Positions 29,149-37,047 of a stretch of DNA of 64,000 nucleotides are shown here, in pieces. The notes below the pieces were generated by a model. The model was not told the DNA's origin. It did not search any database and saw only the letters and a program-made list of their open reading frames with translations. The stretch spans positions 372,001-436,000 of the forward strand of contig NZ_JAGSPI010000002.1 in NCBI RefSeq assembly GCF_020381325.1, read 5' to 3'. The position numbers were made by a program, and so were the translations under genes. How positions within the stretch are numbered: the stretch's first letter is position 1; every line of letters starts with the position of its first letter. The stretch is from Providencia vermicola. GTDB taxonomy: Bacteria; Pseudomonadota; Gammaproteobacteria; Enterobacterales; Enterobacteriaceae.

Positions 29149-29951
29149 TGTTAACCATTCACCAATATGAAGTCGGGTACTGCACACATCCAGGCTGTGT
29201 GGCTCTAAAAGGTGCCAGCTTTAAGTCTTGCAAATTCCCTGCTCGTGCATGGTTGATTGAAGACGAAAACCAGCGTTGGTTATTTGATACGGGATACGCC
29301 ACCCATTTTTATGATCATACACGCAAAGGCATCATGCGGTTCTATCGTACGGTAACCCCTGTTTATTTCGAAAGCAAAGATGCGTTAGTCAATCAACTGG
29401 CAAGCGACGGACTTAAACCGAAAGACATTAATGGTGTGATTTTATCCCATTTCCACGGTGACCATATCGCAGGGCTGCGCGATTTTCCCGAAATGCCAAT
29501 TATTTGTTCTGGTGATGGTTGGGCAAAAACACGTCCATTAACGGGCTTTGCCGCCCTGAAAAGTGCGTTTGTTAGCGGCTTATTACCTGATGACTTTGAA
29601 CAACGAACCGTATTTTATGAAGGCTTTGAACCTGTTGCCCTCCCCCGTGAATTACAAATACTCGGTGAAGGCTTTGCTGTGAATAAGTCAAAAACCTTAT
29701 TGATTGTACCACTCCCAGGGCACGCAGCAGGCCATATTGGCTTATGTGTGTTAACGGAAGCAGGATGGGTGCTGCTGGCAGGGGATGCGGCATGGTCGCC
29801 CACCAACTACCGTGAATTACGAGGCCCGATGGCCATCGCTAATATCATCATGGATGATAAACACGCCTATTATGAAACACTGAATAAATTGCATGAAATT
29901 GATAAGCAAAATATTGTTATTCAGCTCTGCCATGAAGGTGATTTACAGTGA
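29148..29951 (+). CDS. Metallo-beta-lactamase-fold hydrolase
   Basis: A 267-residue MBL-fold enzyme. The zinc-binding motif HFHGDH is at residues 101-106, with further ligands in PLPGHAAGH, the aspartate of LLAGDAAW and probably the C-terminal histidine of LCHEG. The layout resembles AHL lactonases and related esterases or thioesterases. In the cluster it may hydrolyse a thioester, lactone or similar intermediate. ATG 29148 follows AGGAG and overlaps the previous stop; the TTG at 29145 is a less likely start. The next gene overlaps its end as GTGA. Confidence 0.85.
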   Translation: MLTIHQYEVGYCTHPGCVALKGASFKSCKFPARAWLIEDENQRWLFDTGYATHFYDHTRKGIMRFYRTVTPVYFESKDALVNQLASDGLKPKDINGVILSHFHGDHIAGLRDFPEMPIICSGDGWAKTRPLTGFAALKSAFVSGLLPDDFEQRTVFYEGFEPVALPRELQILGEGFAVNKSKTLLIVPLPGHAAGHIGLCVLTEAGWVLLAGDAAWSPTNYRELRGPMAIANIIMDDKHAYYETLNKLHEIDKQNIVIQLCHEGDLQ

Positions 29952-31225
29952 TATTGTCGATGCTCTGGCACTATTGGCGAGCACGCCGTTTGTCGTTCAA
30001 AAACCGCACAGATTTAGAGGCTTACCAGCAAAAGTGTTTGGCTCAATTTAAACGCAAAACACTGGCAAAAAGCCCTTATTTTCGAGCCTATATCCACCGC
30101 CCTCTACATGAATTTCCTATCATGAATAAATCCATCATGATGGAAAATTTTGACCAAATGAATACCGCAGGCCTCTTAAGCCAAACACTTCTTGAATGTG
30201 CACAAAAAAGTGAGCAATCGCGAGATTTTGCGCCGAAAGTTGGCCGATATAGCGTTGGGTTATCTTCTGGTACATCAGGGCGGCGCGGCATATTTGTGGT
30301 GAGCCCACAGGAACAAAGTATCTGGTCTGGCAGCATGTTAGCTAAAATGTTGCCCAAGGGACTATTCCACGGTGAGCGGGTTGCTCTCTTTTTACGCGCC
30401 AATAACAATTTGTATGAAAGCGTGAATAACCGCTGGATATCCTTACGGTTTTACGATCTGTTTGCGGATTTTCAGCAGCAACTGTCCGCCCTTGAAGAAT
30501 ATCAACCCTCAATTATTGTCGCACCTGCACAAGTGTTGTGTGCCATTGCTGATGCCATTATCCACCAGCAAATCCAGATGACCACCCATAAAGTGATTTC
30601 AGTGGCAGAAGTTCTTGAACAGCAGGACAAAGAGAAGCTTAAGCGCTGTTTTCCACAAGTGGGTGAGGTATACCAAGCCACAGAAGGCTTTCTGGGTTGT
30701 ACCTGTTCACATGGCACATTGCACTTAAATGAATCTTTCCTGCATATTGAACCTAATTGGCTAGATGAAACGCGGTTTTCGCCGATAATCACCGATTTTA
30801 CCCGCCAAACACAGCCGATTGTGCGTTATCAGCTTGATGATGTATTGGTGGTCAAACAAACGCCGTGCCCCTGTGGCTCTCCAGAGCTTGCCATTGAACG
30901 TATTGAAGGGCGTTGTGATGACTTACTGCAACTGCCTGATCAACAAGGTAATATGACCACAATTTTTGCCGACCCCTGTGCGAGAGTCATCGTAAATAAT
31001 TTACCCCTCACTGCGGATTTTCGGCTTACCCAACAAGGTTACCATTTATGCTTACAAGCTGAGTGTAGTGAAGAAGAACTTGCTCATTGCCATCAACAAC
31101 TGGAAAATTACTTAGCCAGTCAACGCGTGGATATTCAGCAGTTACATTGGGAATTATTAGCTAAGCCTATTGAACAGTCACTTTCCATCAAAAAACGCCG
31201 CATTACCCGCAAGGAACCGCAATGA
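29948..31225 (+). CDS. Adenylate-forming enzyme (PaaK / F390-synthetase-like)
   Basis: A 425-residue member of the PaaK/CapK/F390-synthetase branch of adenylate-forming enzymes. The ATP-binding glycine-rich loop is SVGLSSGTSGRRGIF near residue 100; GEVYQATEGFLG is the second adenylation motif and VRYQLDDVL the ribose-binding aspartate region. A CPCG segment may bind zinc as in PaaK relatives. It should activate a carboxylic acid as acyl-AMP, transferring it to a thiol, alcohol or amine. The start is GTG 29948, with AAGG upstream and overlapping the previous stop; ATG 29960 is possible. Its substrate is unknown. Confidence 0.78.
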   Translation: MILSMLWHYWRARRLSFKNRTDLEAYQQKCLAQFKRKTLAKSPYFRAYIHRPLHEFPIMNKSIMMENFDQMNTAGLLSQTLLECAQKSEQSRDFAPKVGRYSVGLSSGTSGRRGIFVVSPQEQSIWSGSMLAKMLPKGLFHGERVALFLRANNNLYESVNNRWISLRFYDLFADFQQQLSALEEYQPSIIVAPAQVLCAIADAIIHQQIQMTTHKVISVAEVLEQQDKEKLKRCFPQVGEVYQATEGFLGCTCSHGTLHLNESFLHIEPNWLDETRFSPIITDFTRQTQPIVRYQLDDVLVVKQTPCPCGSPELAIERIEGRCDDLLQLPDQQGNMTTIFADPCARVIVNNLPLTADFRLTQQGYHLCLQAECSEEELAHCHQQLENYLASQRVDIQQLHWELLAKPIEQSLSIKKRRITRKEPQ

Positions 31226-31833
31226 CAAGCAACGCCTTATTTCAGCGCTTAACCTATTGTTTGATTGGCTGGGGAACCGTTGGCATTGTGTACAACTACA
31301 CAGGGCAAATTGTTGAGAATGCCAATATCTTAAGCCCAAGTGCCGTTGATAACATCGTGCCATTCTCCCCACATGCAGTTTGGTTTTATTTGTCGTTCTT
31401 TTTATTTATTCCGCTAGGTTATTTTTGCAGCCCCATTGAGCGCGCCCGTTTATTAATGTTCGCCATGCAATTGTGTGCGTTGGTTTCTGGCGCAGTTTAT
31501 TTACTGTACCCCACCACGATGCTGTACCATGAATATGATTTAACGACATTTTCTGGCCATGCATTATCGGTATTAATCAATATCGATAGCCCACAAAATT
31601 TATTACCTTCTCTACATGTCTCATTGACTCTTGTGGTACTGAATGCATTATGGTCAGTAAAATATAAATTTCGTACATTAACTTATTGTTTATGGGCCGC
31701 CGCTATCTGCGTGTCCGTATTGGTGTTAAAACGCCATTTGTTTATTGATGTTGTCACTGGAGCAGTAACGGCTTGTTGCGCGCTGTGGGTTGTCCACGCT
31801 GCAAAATACCGCTTAGAGAGAAAAAGCTCATGA
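31222..31833 (+). CDS. PAP2-family membrane phosphatase
   Basis: A 203-residue integral membrane protein with five or six predicted segments. The PAP2 motifs LPSLHVSLT and KRHLFIDVVTG carry the two catalytic histidines; the N-terminal KxxxxxxRP motif is not obvious, which points to the inositol-phosphate-transferase-like branch of the family. It may dephosphorylate a lipid phosphate or transfer a head group at the membrane. It overlaps the genes on both sides by four bases (ATGA at each end). Confidence 0.78.
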   Translation: MTSNALFQRLTYCLIGWGTVGIVYNYTGQIVENANILSPSAVDNIVPFSPHAVWFYLSFFLFIPLGYFCSPIERARLLMFAMQLCALVSGAVYLLYPTTMLYHEYDLTTFSGHALSVLINIDSPQNLLPSLHVSLTLVVLNALWSVKYKFRTLTYCLWAAAICVSVLVLKRHLFIDVVTGAVTACCALWVVHAAKYRLERKSS

Positions 31834-32954
31834 ATGAATTAACCTTTCCCATTATTTTTATGTTAGCGATCGTCGTCGCAGAAGGCTTAGTGATCGCCAA
31901 AACACAAAAGGGTACGGTAAGCTGGCAAGAATTGGTGTTCAACCTGAATTCTGGCCATATTATGTTGTGGTTATTTAGAGGGTTAGAGATTTTTTGCTAT
32001 GGGTTTGTGGTCACTCACTACTCTTTCAACCTTGTTGAAAGCTGGCCAACAGTTTTAGTTTGGATTTTTACAATCTTAGCGTGGGACTTCGGTTTCTATT
32101 GGCTACACCGATTGCACCATACTTATAGAATACTCTGGGCAGTACACGTTGTGCATCATCAAGGGGAGCATTATAACCTGTCGTTAGGGGTGAGAAATTC
32201 GTGGTATTCATCACTCACATCAATTCCCTTCTTTATGTTATTAGCGTTAATGGGGATTCCGCTAGAGGTTTTCCTTACTGTGTCGATTTTGCACTATACC
32301 ATTCAGTTCTTTAACCACAGCGCCCTGATCCCGCGTTTGGGTTGGTTAGAGAAATTTATGGTGACACCGCAGCACCACCGTGTTCACCACGTCAAAGAAG
32401 GGCATTATTCCAATCGCAACTTTGCAGGAAGTTTTATTTTTTGGGATAAACTGTTCGGTACATTTGCTAAACTCCCTGAAACTGAACATCATTTTGGTAT
32501 TAAAGGTGCTCCAGCCTCTGAAAACCCATTTATTGACAGTAACTTACCTTTCTGGCGGATGATTAAACGTGCCAGTAAACCCGCCCAAAAACCAACGCCA
32601 CTATTTCACGTAAACCAAGTTGCCTTAGTAATGGGAACATTACTCTTATTCTCCCTGGTTATCGGCTATGTCTACCTTTACGGTTATGGCTACCAAGGCA
32701 CTACGCTGCAACAAGTCGTTTTATTTGTGCTTTTGGCACTAGGAACCGTGGCATTATCAGGGATTTCTGATGGGCGAAAATCAGGGTTAATGAGCTGGTT
32801 TTTTATCGCCTGCTTACTGCTGATTTGCGTGGTATTTATTTGGCAATGGACGACAGCCTTCTGGGTCATTTTTACCAGTGCGTTGTGGTTGCACAGCTTA
32901 TTGATGTTAGTTGGGATTGGCCGAAAACCGATAGCGGTGGCGAATGTCGCTTAA
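31830..32954 (+). CDS. Sterol desaturase / fatty acid hydroxylase family protein
   Basis: A 374-residue membrane di-iron enzyme of the fatty acid hydroxylase superfamily. The histidine clusters HRLHH, HVVHH, a single FFNHS and HHRVHH bind the two irons. Members hydroxylate or desaturate lipids using oxygen. A C-terminal block of about 110 residues adds four more predicted membrane segments. ATG 31830 overlaps the stop of the PAP2 gene; an earlier in-frame start would lie inside it. The next gene overlaps its end by 11 bases. Confidence 0.85.
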   Translation: MNELTFPIIFMLAIVVAEGLVIAKTQKGTVSWQELVFNLNSGHIMLWLFRGLEIFCYGFVVTHYSFNLVESWPTVLVWIFTILAWDFGFYWLHRLHHTYRILWAVHVVHHQGEHYNLSLGVRNSWYSSLTSIPFFMLLALMGIPLEVFLTVSILHYTIQFFNHSALIPRLGWLEKFMVTPQHHRVHHVKEGHYSNRNFAGSFIFWDKLFGTFAKLPETEHHFGIKGAPASENPFIDSNLPFWRMIKRASKPAQKPTPLFHVNQVALVMGTLLLFSLVIGYVYLYGYGYQGTTLQQVVLFVLLALGTVALSGISDGRKSGLMSWFFIACLLLICVVFIWQWTTAFWVIFTSALWLHSLLMLVGIGRKPIAVANVA

Positions 32955-34047
32955 ACCGCTTAGGCCACTCAGTTACCAGCACCGCCATGATCAAGACTTC
33001 CAAAAAGCCTTGAACAAGGCGGCTAAACAATATTTGCATGATAATGCCGATCATCGATTTGCTGACGGACGTTTTTATGCCAAAAGCGCCGTGTTGGTAT
33101 TGTGCTGTTTAGGCAGTTATTTTGCGGCACTGTCACTCGATGCACCTTGGGCCTTTTTTGTTTTTTACCCCTGTTTTATCTGCTTCGCTTTATTATTGGC
33201 CATTAATTTAGTACACGACGCCTCACATAATGCGATTTTTAAACACGCCAAAACCAATTATTGGCTCAACTTTTGGGTCACCATTCCCCTTGGCTTAGAC
33301 CCTGAATGTTGGCGCGTGCGGCATATTATTTTTCACCATGCTCATACCAATATTCACCATTACGATTTGGATATTGAAGAGAATTTTGTTTTACGCCAAA
33401 CTCCTTACCAACGTTGGTACCCCTTTATGCGGGCTCAGCACCTGTATTGGCCATTAATTGCAGCAATGACATTCCCTGCACTCATTTGGTTTTTTGATTG
33501 GATGGACAGGTTTCACTTTACCCGCGTAGCGCCCCATATGCGTCATCAGGGGCAGCAAGGCATATTGGCGTTTATCATGGCAAAATTACTGCATTTGGTG
33601 ATGGCCATTGTGATCCCAGCAATGGTTTTACACGATATCAGCCTCGGCACACTGCTCTTGACCTACATACTCAGCCAAATGTTTGCATCATTAATATTTG
33701 TTGTACTAATACTCGGCACCCATTGGGCAAAAGCCACCTTCTATACCCCGCCTAAAGAAGGAAACATGCCCCATGGTTTTTATACTCACACATTTTCAAC
33801 CACTTATGACTGGCAAACCACACCACGCTGGCTAACCTATTGGCTAGGCGGGCTAAACCTTCATCTGACTCATCACTTATTTCCTAACTGGAATCACCGC
33901 CATTATCCTGCTTTGGCAAAAATTATTGAGCAAACCGCAAAACAGTTTTCAATGGATTACCACTGTATTAGTGCCAAAGAGTTGTTTGTGTATCAGCAGC
34001 GTTTCTTAAAAGAGATGGGTTCAGGCAAACAGCTCGATGAGCACTGA
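32944..34047 (+). CDS. Membrane fatty acid desaturase
   Basis: A 367-residue acyl-lipid or acyl-CoA desaturase. The three histidine boxes are HDASH (near residue 92), HHAHTNIHH (near 137) and HLTHH (near 310), as in linoleoyl-CoA-type front-end desaturases. It should introduce a double bond into an acyl chain using oxygen and an electron donor. Two oxygen-dependent di-iron enzymes in a row suggest heavy oxidation of the product. Its stop codon lies inside a 12-base hairpin that closes the operon. Confidence 0.86.
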   Translation: MSLKPLRPLSYQHRHDQDFQKALNKAAKQYLHDNADHRFADGRFYAKSAVLVLCCLGSYFAALSLDAPWAFFVFYPCFICFALLLAINLVHDASHNAIFKHAKTNYWLNFWVTIPLGLDPECWRVRHIIFHHAHTNIHHYDLDIEENFVLRQTPYQRWYPFMRAQHLYWPLIAAMTFPALIWFFDWMDRFHFTRVAPHMRHQGQQGILAFIMAKLLHLVMAIVIPAMVLHDISLGTLLLTYILSQMFASLIFVVLILGTHWAKATFYTPPKEGNMPHGFYTHTFSTTYDWQTTPRWLTYWLGGLNLHLTHHLFPNWNHRHYPALAKIIEQTAKQFSMDYHCISAKELFVYQQRFLKEMGSGKQLDEH

Positions 34048-34072
34048 GTTTTCAGAGCGTAAAACTCAGTGC
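34041..34072. terminator. Hairpin at the end of the lipid cluster
   Basis: GCACTGAGTTTT and AAAACTCAGTGC form a perfect 12-base stem around an 8-base loop. The desaturase stop codon TGA is in the left arm. There is no long T run outside the stem, so it may act as a terminator for the convergent genes or protect the 3' end of the transcript. Confidence 0.6.
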
Positions 34073-34085
34073 ATGACAAAATGCG

Positions 34086-35402
34086 TTACCTATCAACAAT
34101 AATGTTTTGATTCACGACGTTTTGCTCGCTGTTACCTACCATTTGGGCAAATTTATCCAGAGGGTCGGTACGAAACGCATATAAGCGTTTTAAGGCAAAT
34201 GGGTTATCCCCCAGTTTCACTTTCCCTTGTATCGTCGTTACCGCAAGATGTAACCCCGCCTCTTTCGCCGCTTCCATCGCCGATGCATTATAGCCACCAA
34301 ACGGGTAAGCTAAATAACGTTGATCTGGCTCGAAGTGGCTCAAAATCGTCATCGATCGTTTAAAATCCAACATGATCGTGTGTTCTTTGCGGCTAAATAA
34401 AATGGGAGAATTGTGATTATCCAAACGGTGCAAAAAATGTGTATGGGACTGAATATTAAATACATCTTGGCTATCTTTAATTTCTTGTTTACTCATAAAT
34501 TGTAATGAGTCAGCCGACCACTTTTGCGGCTGGGTTTTAATCCGTGAAGAAATCACAAATAACGTCGCTTGCTGCTGGTTATTCCTTAAAATAGGCAGCG
34601 CATAGCGGTAAACTGACTTCAAACCATCATCAAAGGTGAGTACCACGGCTTTACCTGGCAGATTGGCCGTTTGATTTAAATAATCTTCCACATCTTCTAG
34701 GGACAACGTTTGGTAACCTGCATTTTTCAGGTAATTCATTTGCTCACTGAATGCCTCAGCGGATGTCGTCGTCGAGGTGTGACGGAAGTGTTTATTTTCG
34801 CTATCTTGCAAAATATGGTGATACGTTAAGATAGGAATACCTTTATCCAGCGCGACATCCTGTAAACGCACATACCCTAAGCGATCACCAAGACGAATGG
34901 TTAACCATGCTGTTTTCTCACCCGCTTTATCAGTTTTAATCATTCGAGCCAAAATAGGGTAGCGCAAGTCATCCCACAAAGAGGCAATTTGCGGGCTATT
35001 ACTGTCGGTCGTTCGGTAAACAGGGGTTTTTTGATGCGTGACCAAATAATCATAAATCGGGTTTTGCAAATCATTGAGCCGGTCTGCATCTGGTGCATAA
35101 CGCGGTTTTTTATTCGCAAAAGAGCTAGTTTTAACAAAGGCATAATCATTGCCAAATTGCATCGCACAATAGTCCCCTGCGGGGGAATAAGCGTAAAAAC
35201 CATGGTCTGCATTTAACTCAGCGACCGCTCTCATTTCACCCGCTATGAGCGAAAAAATAATTTCATTTTCTTTCGTTTGTACTAATTTAGGCGGAATATC
35301 CGCAAGCTTCCAATCGTCGGTATTGCTTATCTCAACCGCCAACGATTGAGAAATTGAATTTACAAATAACACGCAAATTAGCAAAAAAAATCGTTTACAC
35401 AT
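34086..35402 (-). CDS. Secreted polysaccharide deacetylase family protein
   Basis: A 438-residue exported protein with a signal peptide (MCKRFFLLICVLFVNSISQSLA). The N-terminal half (to about residue 185) has no recognised motif beyond an SH3-like look. The C-terminal half is a carbohydrate esterase 4 (NodB) domain: TYHHIL, the catalytic motif LTFDDG at residues 255-260, the metal histidines in QSHTHFLH, and AYPFGGYN. Such enzymes remove acetyl groups from polysaccharides or peptidoglycan in the envelope. It is convergent with the lipid cluster and probably unrelated to it. No polysaccharide locus is adjacent. Confidence 0.82.
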   Translation of the reverse strand: MCKRFFLLICVLFVNSISQSLAVEISNTDDWKLADIPPKLVQTKENEIIFSLIAGEMRAVAELNADHGFYAYSPAGDYCAMQFGNDYAFVKTSSFANKKPRYAPDADRLNDLQNPIYDYLVTHQKTPVYRTTDSNSPQIASLWDDLRYPILARMIKTDKAGEKTAWLTIRLGDRLGYVRLQDVALDKGIPILTYHHILQDSENKHFRHTSTTTSAEAFSEQMNYLKNAGYQTLSLEDVEDYLNQTANLPGKAVVLTFDDGLKSVYRYALPILRNNQQQATLFVISSRIKTQPQKWSADSLQFMSKQEIKDSQDVFNIQSHTHFLHRLDNHNSPILFSRKEHTIMLDFKRSMTILSHFEPDQRYLAYPFGGYNASAMEAAKEAGLHLAVTTIQGKVKLGDNPFALKRLYAFRTDPLDKFAQMVGNSEQNVVNQNIIVDR

Positions 35403-35743
35403 TTGTCATCCATCATCCGCTGAATTTTACCGCAATTATTCTAAACCGACTCAATAAGTAACCCTATACTTTGATAAAAATTTTTATTTTTAATTAAAAA
35501 CAATAAATTAGTGACATTATTATGCATTTTTTAAACTTTCTTTTCCAAAATTCAGTGTTTCAAAGAAAGTTGTTATACCAATTTTAAGTTTTTTTATGAG
35601 TTATCATACAAAATAAAGAGATCTAGCTCATATTTATCATTTAAAAACGCGGCATTAGTACAATCTGTAAATCATTTGACAGTTAATTCCAATTCTCACT
35701 GCTAGATTGACATTCAAGTACTTTTCAACACTTGGGAATAGCA
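35403..35743. other. Intergenic promoter region of the enolase-superfamily gene
   Basis: A 341-base AT-rich stretch between two divergent genes. It contains the ExuR-like box at 35567-35584 and a TTGACA hexamer at 35676-35681 that could serve as a -35 element, although no -10 at ideal spacing was found. No gene is visible. Confidence 0.5.
35567..35584. promoter_or_regulatory. ExuR/UxuR-like operator
   Basis: AAGTTGTTATACCAATTT matches the enterobacterial ExuR/UxuR consensus AAATTGGTATACCAATTT at 16 of 18 positions. It lies 160 bases upstream of the enolase-superfamily dehydratase gene, and an ExuR gene is present 4 kb away. Consensus recalled from knowledge of the E. coli regulon. Confidence 0.65.
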
Positions 35744-36856
35744 ATGAAAATAAAAGAAATTAGCACCTTTATCATGCACGTTCCGGTCACTAATGACCTG
35801 ATTGGCGATTCAACCCATAGCATTACCCACTGGGGGATGCCAGGTGTGATGATTAAAACAGAGTGCGGTTTAGTGGGTTATGGCCACACTGGCACACATG
35901 CAGATATTACAACGGACCGTTTAATTACCACCATTATTGAAGATGTTTTTGGCCCAATGTTACTGGGTGAAGACCCGAACGAAGTGCGTTATTTGCACCG
36001 TAAACTTACTCGTAGCTCAACCAATATTTGGGTGGGACGTGGTGGTTTAATGCAAATGGCTATCTCCGCCATTGATATCGCACTGTGGGATTTAAAAGCC
36101 AAAGCCGCGCAGCAACCTCTGTGGCAATTATTTGGTGGTTCTAAACATAATAAAGTCAATGCATACAATACCGACTGCGGCTGGTTAGTCCGCAGCCAAG
36201 ACGACCTTGTCGATGACTGTAAAAAAATGATCTTCGAGGAAGGCTTTAAAGCGATAAAAATGAAGATTGGCAAGCCTGACCCGCGTGAAGATTTACAACG
36301 TATCGAAGCCGTTCGCAACGCAATCGGCGACGATATCGACTTAATGGTTGATGCAAATGGTAAATGGGATATCAGCATCGCCAAACAATATGGCCACCGT
36401 TTAAATGATTTCAATATCAAATGGTTTGAAGAACCACTGTGGCACGATGATGTGGCTAGCCATAAGCAATTAGCTGCTTATATGGATACGCCAATCGCTT
36501 TAGGTGAATTACTGTATCACAATGATTCATTTAAAGAATTTGTACTCGCTGGCGCTGTTGACTACTTACAACCCGATGCAACTCGTTGTGGTGGTTTAAC
36601 CGCAGTGTGGGAAATTGCTGACTTAGGTATGGCATTTAACCTGCCAGTCACTCCGCACCATGGCGATATGATGCAAGCACAGCTGCATCTCGTGATGGCG
36701 CACCCTGCCTGTTCATTATTGGAATTTATTCCATGGACGCTGGATTGCTTTGTTGATCCCGTGGAAGTGGTTGATGGTGTGTACAGCACCCCAACCGCAC
36801 CAGGCGCAGGCACAACGTTAAAACCAGAAGCATTAGCAAAATTTAACGTGAAATAA
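35744..36856 (+). CDS. Enolase-superfamily sugar acid dehydratase (mandelate racemase type)
   Basis: A 370-residue enzyme of the mandelate racemase/muconate lactonising group. The catalytic residues are visible: the Lys172-Met-Lys174 pair in IKMKIGKP, metal ligands Asp203 (DANGKW), Glu229 (FEEP) and Glu255 (LGELL), and His305/His306 in TPHHGD. The KxK plus His pattern is that of acid-sugar dehydratases or epimerases such as galactarate and talarate dehydratases. ATG 35744 has GGGA upstream. A transporter gene and the exuR-uxaA pair follow, and an ExuR-like box precedes it, so a hexonate or hexarate substrate is likely. The exact substrate cannot be read from sequence. Confidence 0.82.
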   Translation: MKIKEISTFIMHVPVTNDLIGDSTHSITHWGMPGVMIKTECGLVGYGHTGTHADITTDRLITTIIEDVFGPMLLGEDPNEVRYLHRKLTRSSTNIWVGRGGLMQMAISAIDIALWDLKAKAAQQPLWQLFGGSKHNKVNAYNTDCGWLVRSQDDLVDDCKKMIFEEGFKAIKMKIGKPDPREDLQRIEAVRNAIGDDIDLMVDANGKWDISIAKQYGHRLNDFNIKWFEEPLWHDDVASHKQLAAYMDTPIALGELLYHNDSFKEFVLAGAVDYLQPDATRCGGLTAVWEIADLGMAFNLPVTPHHGDMMQAQLHLVMAHPACSLLEFIPWTLDCFVDPVEVVDGVYSTPTAPGAGTTLKPEALAKFNVK

Positions 36857-36862
36857 TAAAAA

Positions 36863-36905
36863 TCCCTTTCCTGATATTTTAATTATTCACAGCAAAGGAA
36901 AGGGA
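36863..36905. other. Hairpin between the dehydratase and transporter genes
   Basis: TCCCTTTCCT and AGGAAAGGGA form a perfect 10-base stem with a 23-base AT-rich loop just after the dehydratase stop. Without a T run it is more likely an RNA-stabilising element or weak attenuator than a full terminator. Confidence 0.5.
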
Positions 36906-37047
36906 AATATATAACAAGAATTATTCATTTAAATTACCTATTTAATAGCCCTATACTCTACTCTGCTGATTTCTCAGTGGTGGGCTAAACACGTAATAAA
37001 AATGAATAGATAACATCATTACCTTATAAAAAATACTGGGGTGAACC

